From CALBPI01 sp039814545 (lineage in GTDB: Bacteria > Pseudomonadota > Gammaproteobacteria > Steroidobacterales > Woeseiaceae): DNA of 64,000 nt. Positions within the stretch are counted from its first letter, which is position 1. Each line of letters opens with the position of its first letter. Made by a program: the position numbers and the translations under genes. Below, one piece after another: positions 42,978 to 52,377 of the stretch. Location of the stretch: positions 62,001 to 126,000 of the forward strand of contig JBCCBB010000002.1 in assembly GCA_039814545.1 (NCBI GenBank). Reading direction: 5' to 3'. Below the pieces are notes generated by a model. That model ran no database searches, was not told the DNA's origin, and saw only the letters and a list, made by a program, of their open reading frames with translations.

Positions 42978-43568
42978 ACGAATTTCCTGATTCTGCTGGC
43001 GGTCCTGGTCGGCATCGTATTTTTCGCGATCTCGATTTACAACCGACTCGTTAATGCACGCAATCGGGTCGGCAATGCGTTCGCCCAGATCGACGTGCAG
43101 CTCACGCGCCGTTACGACCTCATTCCGAACCTCGTCGAGGCCGTCAAAGGCTATATGGCCCATGAGCGTGAGACCCTGGAAGCCGTCATCAGTGCCCGTA
43201 ATGCCGCCAAAGGCAGCCTCGATGCCGCCAAGGCTGACCCGTCTGACCCTGCGGCCATCGCGGGCCTGGGTGCCGCTGAAGGCCTGCTGCAGGGCGCCTT
43301 GGGCCGTCTTTTCGCGCTGGCAGAGGCCTACCCGGACCTCAAGGCCAACGAAAACATGATCCAGTTCCAGGAAGAGCTCACGACGACCGAGAACAAGGTC
43401 GCGTTCTCGCGCCAGGCGTTCAATGACGCAGTGCTCACTTATAACAACCTGCGCGAGAACTTCCCGAACAACATCCTGGCCGGCTTCTTCAGCTTCCAGG
43501 CCGCGAGCTACCTCGAGATCGAGTCCGAGGAGAAGCGCGCCGTCCCCGAGGTGTCCTTCACAAGCTGA
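42975..43568 (+). CDS. lemA: LemA family protein
   Basis: The 197-residue membrane-anchored coiled-coil protein has one N-terminal helix (FLILLAVLVGIVFFAISIY), then YNRLVNARNRVGNAFAQIDVQLTRRYDLIPNL and the C-terminal YNNLRENFPNNILAGFF, all typical of LemA. Its function is not well established; LemA genes often pair with membrane metalloproteases. Here an M48 protease follows 26 bases later. The ribosome site GAGGAG lies within the apbE coding sequence. Confidence 0.95.
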   Translation: MTNFLILLAVLVGIVFFAISIYNRLVNARNRVGNAFAQIDVQLTRRYDLIPNLVEAVKGYMAHERETLEAVISARNAAKGSLDAAKADPSDPAAIAGLGAAEGLLQGALGRLFALAEAYPDLKANENMIQFQEELTTTENKVAFSRQAFNDAVLTYNNLRENFPNNILAGFFSFQAASYLEIESEEKRAVPEVSFTS

Positions 43569-43594
43569 TTGCCCGTTAGCCGCCGGTACGCGCC

Positions 43595-45571
43595 GTGAAT
43601 TTCTTCGAGGCGCAGGACCGCTCGCGCCGCAATTCGCGCAAGCTCGTCCTGCTGTTCGCCATCGCGACCATTGCGATCGCCACTGCGATCGCCGTGGTCG
43701 TCGAACTCGCGTTCTTCCAGGTCGCCATCGAAGGTGCACCCGGGCCGTTCCAGTCGCCTGTTCGGATGCTGCTGGTCGCCGCGGGCGTGCTCGGCTTCAT
43801 CTTTGCCGCCAGCGCATTCCGGATCACGCAGCTCTCGGGCGGCGGCGCACGGGTCGCACAGGAACTTGGCGGCACGCTGGTCTCCAGCGAGAGCAATGAC
43901 ATCGAACGCCAGCGTCTGCGCAATGTCGTCGAGGAAATGGCGATCGCGTCTGGTGTTCCCGTACCGCAGATCTTCGTGCTTGAGGAAGAATCAGGCATCA
44001 ACGCCTTTGCGGCCGGGTTCGGCAGCGCGGACGCCGCCGTCGCCGTAACCCGCGGCGCGCTCGAGCAACTCGACCGCGCGCAGCTGCAAGGTGTTATCGC
44101 CCACGAATTCAGCCACATCCTGAACGGCGACATGCGCCTCAACATCCGGCTCATCGGCGTGTTGTTCGGCATTCTGGCCATTGGCCAAATCGGGCGCTTG
44201 TTGCTGCGTGCTGGCAGCGGCGGTCGCCACTCAAGCTTCAGAAGCCGCGACAGCAAGGGCCAGGCGCCTTTTCTGGCCATCGGGCTTGCGCTATTCCTTC
44301 TGGGCGCCATTGGCGTATTTATGGCCCGCATCATTCGCGCGGGCGTGTCGCGACAGCGCGAGTACCTTGCCGATGCATCGGCGGTGCAGTTCACGCGCCA
44401 GACCGAGGGCATCGCGGGTGCGCTGGCAAAGATCGGTGGGCTCGACGCAGGCTCACGCATTCGGCGCGCGGACCCCGAAGAGGTCTCGCACATGTTGTTC
44501 GCCAACGGTGCAAAAAAGGCCTGGTTTCGCGCCATGGCCTCCCACCCGCCACTCGACAAGCGCATCGAGGCACTCGATCCTTCGCTCGCGCGAAAGCTTG
44601 CGGCGCAGCCGACGTCGGCGACCCCTGCGCCGGAGACCTCGGGCCTGGCAGGCGCGCCCGTGTCGGCCCTGGCGGGCGGTGGCGCTGTCGCCGCTGAGTC
44701 GATTGCCGATCCCGAACGCGTTGGCCAACCCGGCGACGTCGAGATCGCGCTCGCCGCGGCGATCCGCGAATCGCTGCCCGCGCAAGTCTATGACGCGGCG
44801 CACTCACGCGAATGGGCGTTTTACCTGGCGCTGGCCATCGCCCTAGATGACCGCGCCACCTACCGCCGCCGCCAGCTCGAAGCGCTCGCTCCGCGTATCG
44901 GTCGCGAGCGCTGCGAGCGAATCGCCGACTACGCCGACACCGTGGATGAGCTCGGTCCGCGCTTCTCGCTGCCCGTGCTCGAGCTCTGTTTCCCGGCACT
45001 CAAGGAACGGCCTGCAGGCCAGCTTCGATTTCTCATCGAGCTTGTGGACCTGATTCACGAGATCGTGCCGGACCGCGGCTTGCGATCTTTCGCGTTTCGT
45101 CAGCTATTGCTCGTGAGTCTTGATGCCAGCCTTGAGCCCGGCCGCAGCAGCCGGTTCCGGGCCACGCACTTCGGCAAGACCGCCACGGCGCGCGCCGCGG
45201 TGGGGCTCATCCGGCTCATTGCCGATGAGGGCCACCAGGATGACGGCGACGCGGACGCCGCCTATGCCCGTGGCACAGAACGGCTCGGTCTCAAACGCCC
45301 GCCCGCGCAACAACGCGTCCAGCTGCACGAAACCCCTGCCCTGCTCGAGCAGCTGCACGGGTTGATCGGGCGCGACCTTGGGCGCCTCGTGCCCGCGCTC
45401 ATCGCTACGGTGTCACACGACGGACAGGTCACCGTCGACGAGGCCGAGCTCATGCGGCTCGTGTGCGCGGCACTCGACTGCCCGCTGCCACCCATCATCG
45501 ACGCCCCACTGTTTGCCGCGCTGCGCGTGCGCACATCAGCCGGGAACGACGCGACGCACGAACTGTCATAA
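43595..45571 (+). CDS. M48-family membrane zinc metalloprotease with C-terminal extension
   Basis: The 658-residue protein begins with GTG. Two N-terminal helices (about 17–40 and 56–78) are followed by an HtpX-like catalytic domain with the zinc motif HEFSH at 170–174 and a downstream QREYLADASAVQF carrying the third zinc ligand. Two more helices lie between these motifs. From about residue 330 an alanine-rich linker leads to a helical domain of about 300 residues, ending with a segment like VSHDGQVTVDEAELMRLV that resembles TerB-like acid-rich helices. The partner is LemA immediately upstream. Substrates are unknown; HtpX relatives degrade misfolded membrane proteins. Confidence 0.9.
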   Translation: MNFFEAQDRSRRNSRKLVLLFAIATIAIATAIAVVVELAFFQVAIEGAPGPFQSPVRMLLVAAGVLGFIFAASAFRITQLSGGGARVAQELGGTLVSSESNDIERQRLRNVVEEMAIASGVPVPQIFVLEEESGINAFAAGFGSADAAVAVTRGALEQLDRAQLQGVIAHEFSHILNGDMRLNIRLIGVLFGILAIGQIGRLLLRAGSGGRHSSFRSRDSKGQAPFLAIGLALFLLGAIGVFMARIIRAGVSRQREYLADASAVQFTRQTEGIAGALAKIGGLDAGSRIRRADPEEVSHMLFANGAKKAWFRAMASHPPLDKRIEALDPSLARKLAAQPTSATPAPETSGLAGAPVSALAGGGAVAAESIADPERVGQPGDVEIALAAAIRESLPAQVYDAAHSREWAFYLALAIALDDRATYRRRQLEALAPRIGRERCERIADYADTVDELGPRFSLPVLELCFPALKERPAGQLRFLIELVDLIHEIVPDRGLRSFAFRQLLLVSLDASLEPGRSSRFRATHFGKTATARAAVGLIRLIADEGHQDDGDADAAYARGTERLGLKRPPAQQRVQLHETPALLEQLHGLIGRDLGRLVPALIATVSHDGQVTVDEAELMRLVCAALDCPLPPIIDAPLFAALRVRTSAGNDATHELS

Positions 45572-45605
45572 TGCGTCGGTTCCACCGACGAGTACCGAGC
45601 ACGCC

Positions 45606-46421
45606 ATGCTGACTACCGCCCGCGCCCTGCTTCTGACAGCAGCAGCTGCCACGCTGCTGTTTCCCGCCGTCGTTCAGGCCCAGTCGAAACTCGACGACCG
45701 CCTCGATCGCTCCGCCGCCGTGCTTGAGGAGTTACGGGGCATCCCGGAAGGCGCCATTCCGCCCGCGCTGCTTGACCGGGCTTACGCGGTGGCAATCCTC
45801 CCCGACATGATCAAGCTCGGGGTCGGCGTGGCCGGTCGCCACGGCAAGGGCGTTCTCGCGGTGCGCGGCGACGCGGGCTGGAGTAACCCGGTCTTCATCA
45901 AACTCACGGGCGGCAGCGTCGGCTGGCAAGCGGGCCTGCAGACGTCCGATATCGTGCTCGTGTTTACCAATGAACGCGGCCTGCGCAATATCACCACGGG
46001 CAAGATCACACTCGGGGCGGACGCCTCGATTGCCGCGGGCCCAGTCGGGCGCAACGCGTCGGCTGCGACGGACGGCCGATTCCGCGCCGAGGTGTACTCC
46101 TATTCGAGGGCGCGTGGTCTGTTCGCGGGCATCGCGCTCGACGGGGCTGCACTGCGCATTGATGACGCTGCCAATGCCACGTTCTACGTGTCTCCGGGCA
46201 TCACCGCCGACGGCATTCTCGCGGGTCCCGATGGTGACGTGCCGGACAGTGCCGTGAAGTTTGTGCGCCAGCTTCCGGGCACCGGTGTACTGGCTGTTGC
46301 CGAGGCTGCCGCGTCAACATCAGAGGTCTCGGCCACAGAATCGAGTACGCCGACAGAAGCCCGCACCTTTGCCCTGGGCGAACGCGCCGCAGACGAAGAA
46401 GACGAGAGCGACGAAGACTGA
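45606..46421 (+). CDS. SYLF (Ysc84/DUF500) lipid-binding domain exported protein
   Basis: The 271-residue protein is set at the ATG at 45606 because a clear signal peptide (MLTTARALLLTAAAATLLFPAVVQAQ) begins there; the longer frame overlaps the protease gene. The SYLF fold shows GIPEGAIPPALLDRAYAVAILP, GGSVGWQAGLQ and SDIVLVF, and later YSYSRARGLFAG. SYLF domains bind phosphoinositides in eukaryotes; bacterial roles are mostly unknown. The C-terminal tail is Glu- and Asp-rich (ADEEDESDED). It follows the M48 gene by 34 bases and may be part of the same lemA transcript. Confidence 0.9.
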   Translation: MLTTARALLLTAAAATLLFPAVVQAQSKLDDRLDRSAAVLEELRGIPEGAIPPALLDRAYAVAILPDMIKLGVGVAGRHGKGVLAVRGDAGWSNPVFIKLTGGSVGWQAGLQTSDIVLVFTNERGLRNITTGKITLGADASIAAGPVGRNASAATDGRFRAEVYSYSRARGLFAGIALDGAALRIDDAANATFYVSPGITADGILAGPDGDVPDSAVKFVRQLPGTGVLAVAEAAASTSEVSATESSTPTEARTFALGERAADEEDESDED

Positions 46422-46478
46422 TCCCTGCGCCGCCGCGGCGTCGGCTATCATCAGCGGCACCTTTCTCCGGAGCCGCGT

Positions 46479-48368
46479 GTGGCGCATCACTCCCAGTTCA
46501 CCCTGCTGAGGCAGCGGCGCTTTGCGCCGTTCTTCGTGACCCAGTGTCTGGGGGCACTTAACGACAACATCCTGCGCAACGGGCTCGTCATGCTCGTCGC
46601 CTTCAATCTGCTGCCGGGTGCCGGTGACAACAGCGACGAGTTTGCGAACGTCGTTGCGGCCCTGTTCATCCTGCCGTTTGTCCTGTTCTCGGCTATCGCC
46701 GGGCAGTTCGCCGACAAATTCGACAAGTCCGCTCTCGTGCGTCGCGTGAAAGCGATCGAAATCGTCCTCATGCTGGGCGCTGCCGCGGCGCTCACGGCCG
46801 ACTCGGTCAATGCGCTTATCGCGCTCGTCTTCGCGATGGGCCTGCAGTCCACACTCTTCGGCCCGATCAAGTACGGCATCCTGCCGCAACTTGTGAGTCG
46901 CGATGAGCTTGTGGGTGCCAACGGCCTCGTGGAGGGTGGCACCTATATCGCCATCATCATTGGCCTGTTGGTTGGCGGCGTCATTGCGTCGTCGCCCGAG
47001 CACGCGACGCTCACGCTGGCCATCACGGTCATTGCTGTCGCAGTCATCGGCTGGTTCGCATCCCTGTTCATACCACCCGTGGCCGCGGCGGATCCGGAGC
47101 TCAAACTCAGCTACAACGTCGTGCGCGACACCCTTGCCGTGTGCCGCATCGCGGGCGAGGAGCGCAGCGTCTTCCTGTCGATCATGGGGCTGTCCTGGTT
47201 TTGGTCGCTGGGCCTCGTCGTGCTCGCGCAGATTCCGGCAATGGGTGCATCGGTACTCAACGGCACGCCGCAGGTCGCCAATGCCTTGCTGGTCTGCTTT
47301 GCGGTGGGTGTGACACTCGGTTCACTGGTCTGCGAACGCCTCTCGCGCCATACGATTGAGCTCGGCCTCGTCCCCCTGGGCGCCATTGGCCTGAGCGTGT
47401 TCTCGCTCGACGTGTTCATCATGTTCGTGGGCGGCGCGCCGCGCGCGCCCGTCGACGTGCCGACCTTCCTCGCGGATGCTGCGAACTGGCGCCTGCTGAT
47501 CGACTTCACGCTGATCGGCGCCTCGGGTGGTCTGTTCAGCGTGCCGCTTTACGCGCTGTTACAAGACCGCAGCCGGCCGAGCCAGCGCGCGCGGGTCATT
47601 GCCGCCAACAACATCCTCAACAGCGTGTTCATGATCGTCGCCGCGATCTCGGCTGTCGGTTTCCTGCGCGCAGGCGTCAGCGTGCCCGGTATTTTTGCGG
47701 TGCTGGCAATCACCAACGCCGTGGTGGCGATCTACATCTTCTGGCTGCTGCCCGAATTCGTGATGCGCTTTCTCGTATGGATTCTGGTCAACGTTCTCTA
47801 CCGGATCGAGGTCAAAGGCGCCGAACGTATCCCGCGAGAGGGGCCCGCGCTGCTTGTCGCAAACCATGTCAGCTTCGTCGACGCGCTGCTCATCGGCGGT
47901 GCCGTCACACGTCCCACACGCTTCGTCATGTACTACAAAATCTTCCAGATCCCGCTGCTGAGCTTCATCTTCAAAACGGCGCGCGCCATACCCATTGCGG
48001 GCAGAAAGGAAAACCCAGAGCTCATGGCAGGCGCCTTCGAGCGCATTGATGAAGAGCTCGCGGCCGGGCGTGTGGTGTGCATCTTCCCGGAGGGGGCGAT
48101 CACGCATGACGGCCTGATGCAGAATTTTCGGCCCGGCATGGAGCGCATTCTGGCGCGCCGCCCCGTACCGGTGGTGCCCATCGGGCTTCGCAATCTCTGG
48201 GGCAGCTGGTTTAGTCGCGAAGGCGGTGGCGCACTGCGCAAATGGCCACGACGGTTCCGCGCCCGCATCACGGTGGCCATCGGTATGCCGATCGCGGCAG
48301 CCGACGCCACGGCCGAATCGGCACAGTCCGCCGTTGCCGCGTTACTCGAAGCCAGGAACGGGGACTGA
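46479..48368 (+). CDS. MFS transporter–lysophospholipid acyltransferase (PlsC) fusion
   Basis: The 629-residue protein starts GTG at 46479. The N-terminal part (about 1–410) is a twelve-helix MFS transporter of the LplT type (CLGALNDNILRNGLVM near the start). The C-terminal 200 residues carry a 1-acyl-glycerol-3-phosphate acyltransferase with the NHVSFVD form of the H-x4-D motif and FPEGAITHDG. The fused Aas/LplT-like proteins of other bacteria add an acyl-ACP synthetase; that domain is absent here. A likely role is import and re-acylation of lysophospholipids. The stop overlaps the convergent AAA gene by 27 bases. Confidence 0.92.
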   Translation: MAHHSQFTLLRQRRFAPFFVTQCLGALNDNILRNGLVMLVAFNLLPGAGDNSDEFANVVAALFILPFVLFSAIAGQFADKFDKSALVRRVKAIEIVLMLGAAAALTADSVNALIALVFAMGLQSTLFGPIKYGILPQLVSRDELVGANGLVEGGTYIAIIIGLLVGGVIASSPEHATLTLAITVIAVAVIGWFASLFIPPVAAADPELKLSYNVVRDTLAVCRIAGEERSVFLSIMGLSWFWSLGLVVLAQIPAMGASVLNGTPQVANALLVCFAVGVTLGSLVCERLSRHTIELGLVPLGAIGLSVFSLDVFIMFVGGAPRAPVDVPTFLADAANWRLLIDFTLIGASGGLFSVPLYALLQDRSRPSQRARVIAANNILNSVFMIVAAISAVGFLRAGVSVPGIFAVLAITNAVVAIYIFWLLPEFVMRFLVWILVNVLYRIEVKGAERIPREGPALLVANHVSFVDALLIGGAVTRPTRFVMYYKIFQIPLLSFIFKTARAIPIAGRKENPELMAGAFERIDEELAAGRVVCIFPEGAITHDGLMQNFRPGMERILARRPVPVVPIGLRNLWGSWFSREGGGALRKWPRRFRARITVAIGMPIAAADATAESAQSAVAALLEARNGD

Positions 48369-51300
48369 ACGGACCAAGGGCGCCAGCAAACCCCAACGCG
48401 CCGCGAGTGCCTCAGACGATGCCGACAACTCCGGCATGTCGCGGTAGTCGAACCAGATCGTCGCCGGCACGGGCTCATCGAGCCCGCGCAGGAGCGTCAC
48501 GCCGGACCCGCGTGTATCGGTCAGCGCAAACCCGCTGTGGCTCAACATGTCAGCGGGCAACAGACGGACGTCGCGCACCACGAGTCCCAGCCCTCCGGCG
48601 CGCAGGCGAACGAACCAATGGCCAGCGCGAACGATGACGTGCTGGCCGTCTGCACTGAACCGGAGCTCGCGCACCTCACCCGGCATCTCCATAGGCGTCC
48701 TCACCGCCTCGCCGCGTGCGAGATCGATGAGCTGCAGTTGGCGGCCCTCGGCGGCCACAAGCCAGCGCCCCCCGGAATCAGCCATCGACGTGCTAGCGGC
48801 TGGGATATCAATACGCATTGGCTCGAGCGCAACCGGCACACCCCCGTCCACGGGAGGCTGCTGATAGAGCTGACCGTCGACGTCGGCCACGACCCAACCG
48901 TCGTTGCGCGCCGCCACAGCGGTCAACGGCACATCCCTGAGTTCACGTGAAAGCAGTTGGCCCGTGTTCGTGGCGTAGACCGCAATCGACTGCCGCCGCA
49001 ACAGCACAAAGCGTGACCCGTCCATGGCGAATCGCGCATCAATGACGTCCCGACCGGCACGACCGATAAAGTCAAAGAACTGGCCGTTGCGTACGTCGCG
49101 CACCCGGAACAAGCCCGAAGGCTCCACGCTCACAGCAAAGCGTCCGTCTCGCGACATCCGCACGATGCTGGGCGCGGCGGCATGCGCCACACTCATAACA
49201 CTCGCTTCGAGATCTTCGAGTTCCGGCATGCCGGCATCAAGGCGAAGCACGGTAAACGCATCGCGCGCATCGGCAAATGCAATGGCACGTCCGTCTTCGG
49301 ACAGCCAGGCGCGCTGTACGTTGTTGGCCCCTGTGGGCAACGCTTCAAGCCGAGGCCGCCAGAGTGTCGCGATACCGCGCGATGCGTCAGCCACAACGGC
49401 CAGGTTGTCCCGTACGCGGAGCACCGAGGCCAGACCATCGCCCACACCCAGCAGGGGCAACGAACGGTCGCGTCGCTCAACAAAATCGTGCACACGGAAA
49501 CCGTCACGCGGCGAACCCAAGAGACTCAGGCCCGACTGCGGGTCTTCCACCATGCTCCAGTTGGCGCCGCCACCCCAACGATCCGGCGGCGCGTCGTCGG
49601 CGAATCGCCATGCCAGCATGCCGCCCCCGGCGAGTTTCGCGAGCACATGGGTTTCAGTCGGCGAGAAGCGCAATTCGCGCACCTGGGCATCTACAGGCAG
49701 TATCGCAATCGGCGCGGCGTCGTCGGCGCGCCAGACCCGCAGTGTGCGGTCGACGTCGGCGGTAACCACGAGGCTGCCCTGGTCAGACACGCGCACGTGT
49801 TCATGGCCGATACCGGCGTCCAGCGTCGTGATCAAGGCGTCATTCGCCAGGTCGATGATAAACAGTCGCGCATCACGTTCGGCTTCCTGCGCCGCAACCC
49901 AGCGACCATTCACCGACGGCCAAGCTGCAGCCACCGGACGCTGCAGGCTTTGACGTTCGACGCGTGATCCGTCGGAGAGACGTCGCGTCGACAGACTGAC
50001 ACCGTCGATGAGCAGCACCTCGCGATCGTCGCTGACCAGACCCAGCAAGCGGGTCCCGGCTGCGACCGCAAAGCTCGCCTGCACCGAGTCGCCGCGCAGG
50101 TCCCAAACGGCAGCACGATTGCCCTCAGCAGCCGGCCAGGCGACGGCGCGATCGCCGGACTGGTCGAGCACCAGGGCTTCCGCCACAGCGGGCTCAGGGT
50201 CGGGCAAGGCGATGCTGGGCAACGGTTCGGCCGGCGCTATCGAACCCAGCGTGACCCCACCCACGCTGCCGGACATACCCCGCTCGACGTCGGTAAGTGC
50301 CACCGTCCAGGTACCGGCGGGAATGGCGCCGTCGAGACCGGCAGCATCCGTCAGCGTGTATTCGCGCCGCGAGCCGCTCGCCGCTGCTGCTGCAGGCGCA
50401 AGCGTGACCTGATTGCCCGCGGGCGTCGTGATCATGACCTCGATATCCGCCGGACGCGGGTGCGCGGCGTCGAAGAACAGCTGGGGCAGCTGGCCGCGCC
50501 GCTGCACCGGCAATTCGAAACGTAACACCACCGACTGCGTGGCCAGGGCAAGCGGTGACTTCTCGCTCTCGGGCGCAACGCGTGCTTGCCCCCTCGGCCG
50601 CACCCAGGTGCGCAACGCCGTACCGCTGCGCGTCACGAACCGACCATCACGAGGCCGATACGTCATTGCATCGAACGGCGCGCCCGTGGCGAGCACGCCG
50701 GTCAATTCTGGCAAATCGCTTCCGAGCAGCCCCGACAACCTGCGCCGCACATCATTGTCGCCGTACTCCAGCGCCGCAATCGCCGCCAGCACGGCGCCGG
50801 GTCGGTCCCCGCGACGCTCCGCACCGGCCAGCTGGCGACGCCAGAAGGCCATACGCGCCGCTCGTGCCTGTGACGCCGCATCGAGCCGGGTCTCGAGTGG
50901 CACTGCGAACCGTTCGAGCGCCTCGGGCGTTTGGGCCCGCTGCGCGCGCTGCGAGAGCACGCCCGTCGCAGTGCGTTGCGCCGTACCCGCGTAACCGGGC
51001 CACCACGCCAGGTCGTCGTGTGCGGCCATGATCTGTTCGGCCGTCGCCCCGGGTGCGGTCATGTCAGCAACATGACCTTTCGGCAAGTGCACGCGGTAGG
51101 CGGCCTGCAACATGACGAGCGCGGCGATAAGTGCCGCCGCTTTGACCAACCCCTCAATGCGAATGGGCATCTGACGGTTGGCCCACCCGGCATCAAAGTA
51201 ATGCCGCGCCAGGCGGCTGGCCGGCAGCAGGAACCCATCAGGCGACAACGTGACGGCGCCCGCGCGCAACAGGCGGTCTTGCGCCTCAGACCGATCGTCC

Positions 51301-52295
51301 AGTAGGACGCGACGCCCCTTGGCAACCCGGCCCATGGTCACCAGAACCTGGTCGCGCGTGCGCCGGGCAACGCTGACGAGGCAGCGCTCGATCGCGTTGA
51401 GCACGGCCTGCATCTGCCGGTCACGTCCCGACTCGATACGCGCGGCGACCAAGCGGTCTATGACACCCACGACACCTGCTTCCGCGTCCTCGCGCGCGAG
51501 CGCCTGGGCCACGCACTGCGTCAACGCCGGGTGTCCGGCAACCCAGTCATAGATGCGCTGCATGGCAAGCTCGGCGCTCGATCTGGGCAGGCCCAGCGCC
51601 GGCCCGAGTCGCAGGGTTTCCGCAAGCGTAAACGGCGTGACCACCACCTCAGTGGCAACCGCGAACGGAAACGACACCGACGATCCCCGCCCAAACTGAT
51701 CCACACCCGTCCCAATCAGCATGGCGCGCAGGCGGATCATTTCAGGGTCGGTGGTGCGCGCATCAAAGGCCAGGCGTAAACCCTGCAGGAACAACTCGCC
51801 CTGCGGCAGCGTGTCCAGCAAATGAATGTCGTCGAAGAGGAGCGCGAGCTCGCGCCCCGGGGCTGCAATCACGAATTCGCGAAACAGCTCGAGTAGTCGC
51901 TGCGGGGGCGCGAGCATCGCGTTTTCCGACCACCACGACTGCAGGTCGAAGCCACTGCGCAACTGCCGGGCAAGTCGGAATGCCACCGCGTAGAACCAGC
52001 GTGCCGCATCGTCCTGGCTGTCACGCTGCGCGATCTGCGAGAAGTCGATCAGCGCAACTTGCATGCCCGCCTCTCGCAGGCGTTCGGCGACACGCAAGGC
52101 CAGGCTCGTCTTACCTGTGCCCGGTGCACCGACGAGATTGACCCATGCACTTGCGTCGAGCAGGTCGTCGACCCGTTGGTCGATGGCACGGCGCACGTAG
52201 CCGGGACGGTCGGGCGGCAACGGCCCACCGGCATGAAAGAAGTTCGGTCGGGCACTCCGCGTTGTGGCGCCCGTATTGCCTGCAGTGTCGCCCAT
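48342..52295 (-). CDS. AAA-like (PF14516-type) STAND-like ATPase with transmembrane helix, P-domain-like segment and beta-propeller
   Basis: The protein is 1317 residues from the ATG at 52295 (a GTG is one codon upstream; residue numbers count from that GTG). Residues about 22–270 form an AAA-like NTPase: FFHAGGPLPPDRPGYVRR, Walker A GAPGTGKTS at 57–65, Walker B ALLFDDIH near 152–159 and GHPALTQ near 255. A helix spans about 384–401. Residues about 585–690 resemble a proprotein-convertase P-domain (PAGTWTVALTD). The remainder alternates in WD40-like blades. Cyanobacterial homologues of the ATPase part often have WD40 repeats but not this middle segment. The role is unknown. It is divergent from a small kinase gene. 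Confidence 0.78.
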   Translation of the reverse strand: MGDTAGNTGATTRSARPNFFHAGGPLPPDRPGYVRRAIDQRVDDLLDASAWVNLVGAPGTGKTSLALRVAERLREAGMQVALIDFSQIAQRDSQDDAARWFYAVAFRLARQLRSGFDLQSWWSENAMLAPPQRLLELFREFVIAAPGRELALLFDDIHLLDTLPQGELFLQGLRLAFDARTTDPEMIRLRAMLIGTGVDQFGRGSSVSFPFAVATEVVVTPFTLAETLRLGPALGLPRSSAELAMQRIYDWVAGHPALTQCVAQALAREDAEAGVVGVIDRLVAARIESGRDRQMQAVLNAIERCLVSVARRTRDQVLVTMGRVAKGRRVLLDDRSEAQDRLLRAGAVTLSPDGFLLPASRLARHYFDAGWANRQMPIRIEGLVKAAALIAALVMLQAAYRVHLPKGHVADMTAPGATAEQIMAAHDDLAWWPGYAGTAQRTATGVLSQRAQRAQTPEALERFAVPLETRLDAASQARAARMAFWRRQLAGAERRGDRPGAVLAAIAALEYGDNDVRRRLSGLLGSDLPELTGVLATGAPFDAMTYRPRDGRFVTRSGTALRTWVRPRGQARVAPESEKSPLALATQSVVLRFELPVQRRGQLPQLFFDAAHPRPADIEVMITTPAGNQVTLAPAAAAASGSRREYTLTDAAGLDGAIPAGTWTVALTDVERGMSGSVGGVTLGSIAPAEPLPSIALPDPEPAVAEALVLDQSGDRAVAWPAAEGNRAAVWDLRGDSVQASFAVAAGTRLLGLVSDDREVLLIDGVSLSTRRLSDGSRVERQSLQRPVAAAWPSVNGRWVAAQEAERDARLFIIDLANDALITTLDAGIGHEHVRVSDQGSLVVTADVDRTLRVWRADDAAPIAILPVDAQVRELRFSPTETHVLAKLAGGGMLAWRFADDAPPDRWGGGANWSMVEDPQSGLSLLGSPRDGFRVHDFVERRDRSLPLLGVGDGLASVLRVRDNLAVVADASRGIATLWRPRLEALPTGANNVQRAWLSEDGRAIAFADARDAFTVLRLDAGMPELEDLEASVMSVAHAAAPSIVRMSRDGRFAVSVEPSGLFRVRDVRNGQFFDFIGRAGRDVIDARFAMDGSRFVLLRRQSIAVYATNTGQLLSRELRDVPLTAVAARNDGWVVADVDGQLYQQPPVDGGVPVALEPMRIDIPAASTSMADSGGRWLVAAEGRQLQLIDLARGEAVRTPMEMPGEVRELRFSADGQHVIVRAGHWFVRLRAGGLGLVVRDVRLLPADMLSHSGFALTDTRGSGVTLLRGLDEPVPATIWFDYRDMPELSASSEALAARWGLLAPLVRSVPVPGFE

Positions 52296-52377
52296 CACGT
52301 GTCCCCTGCGCGGCAGTGTAGCAGCGCGCCTCGCCGTGGCGCTTGCCGCAGTCCCGGGCGCCGCTCAAAATGAGACG

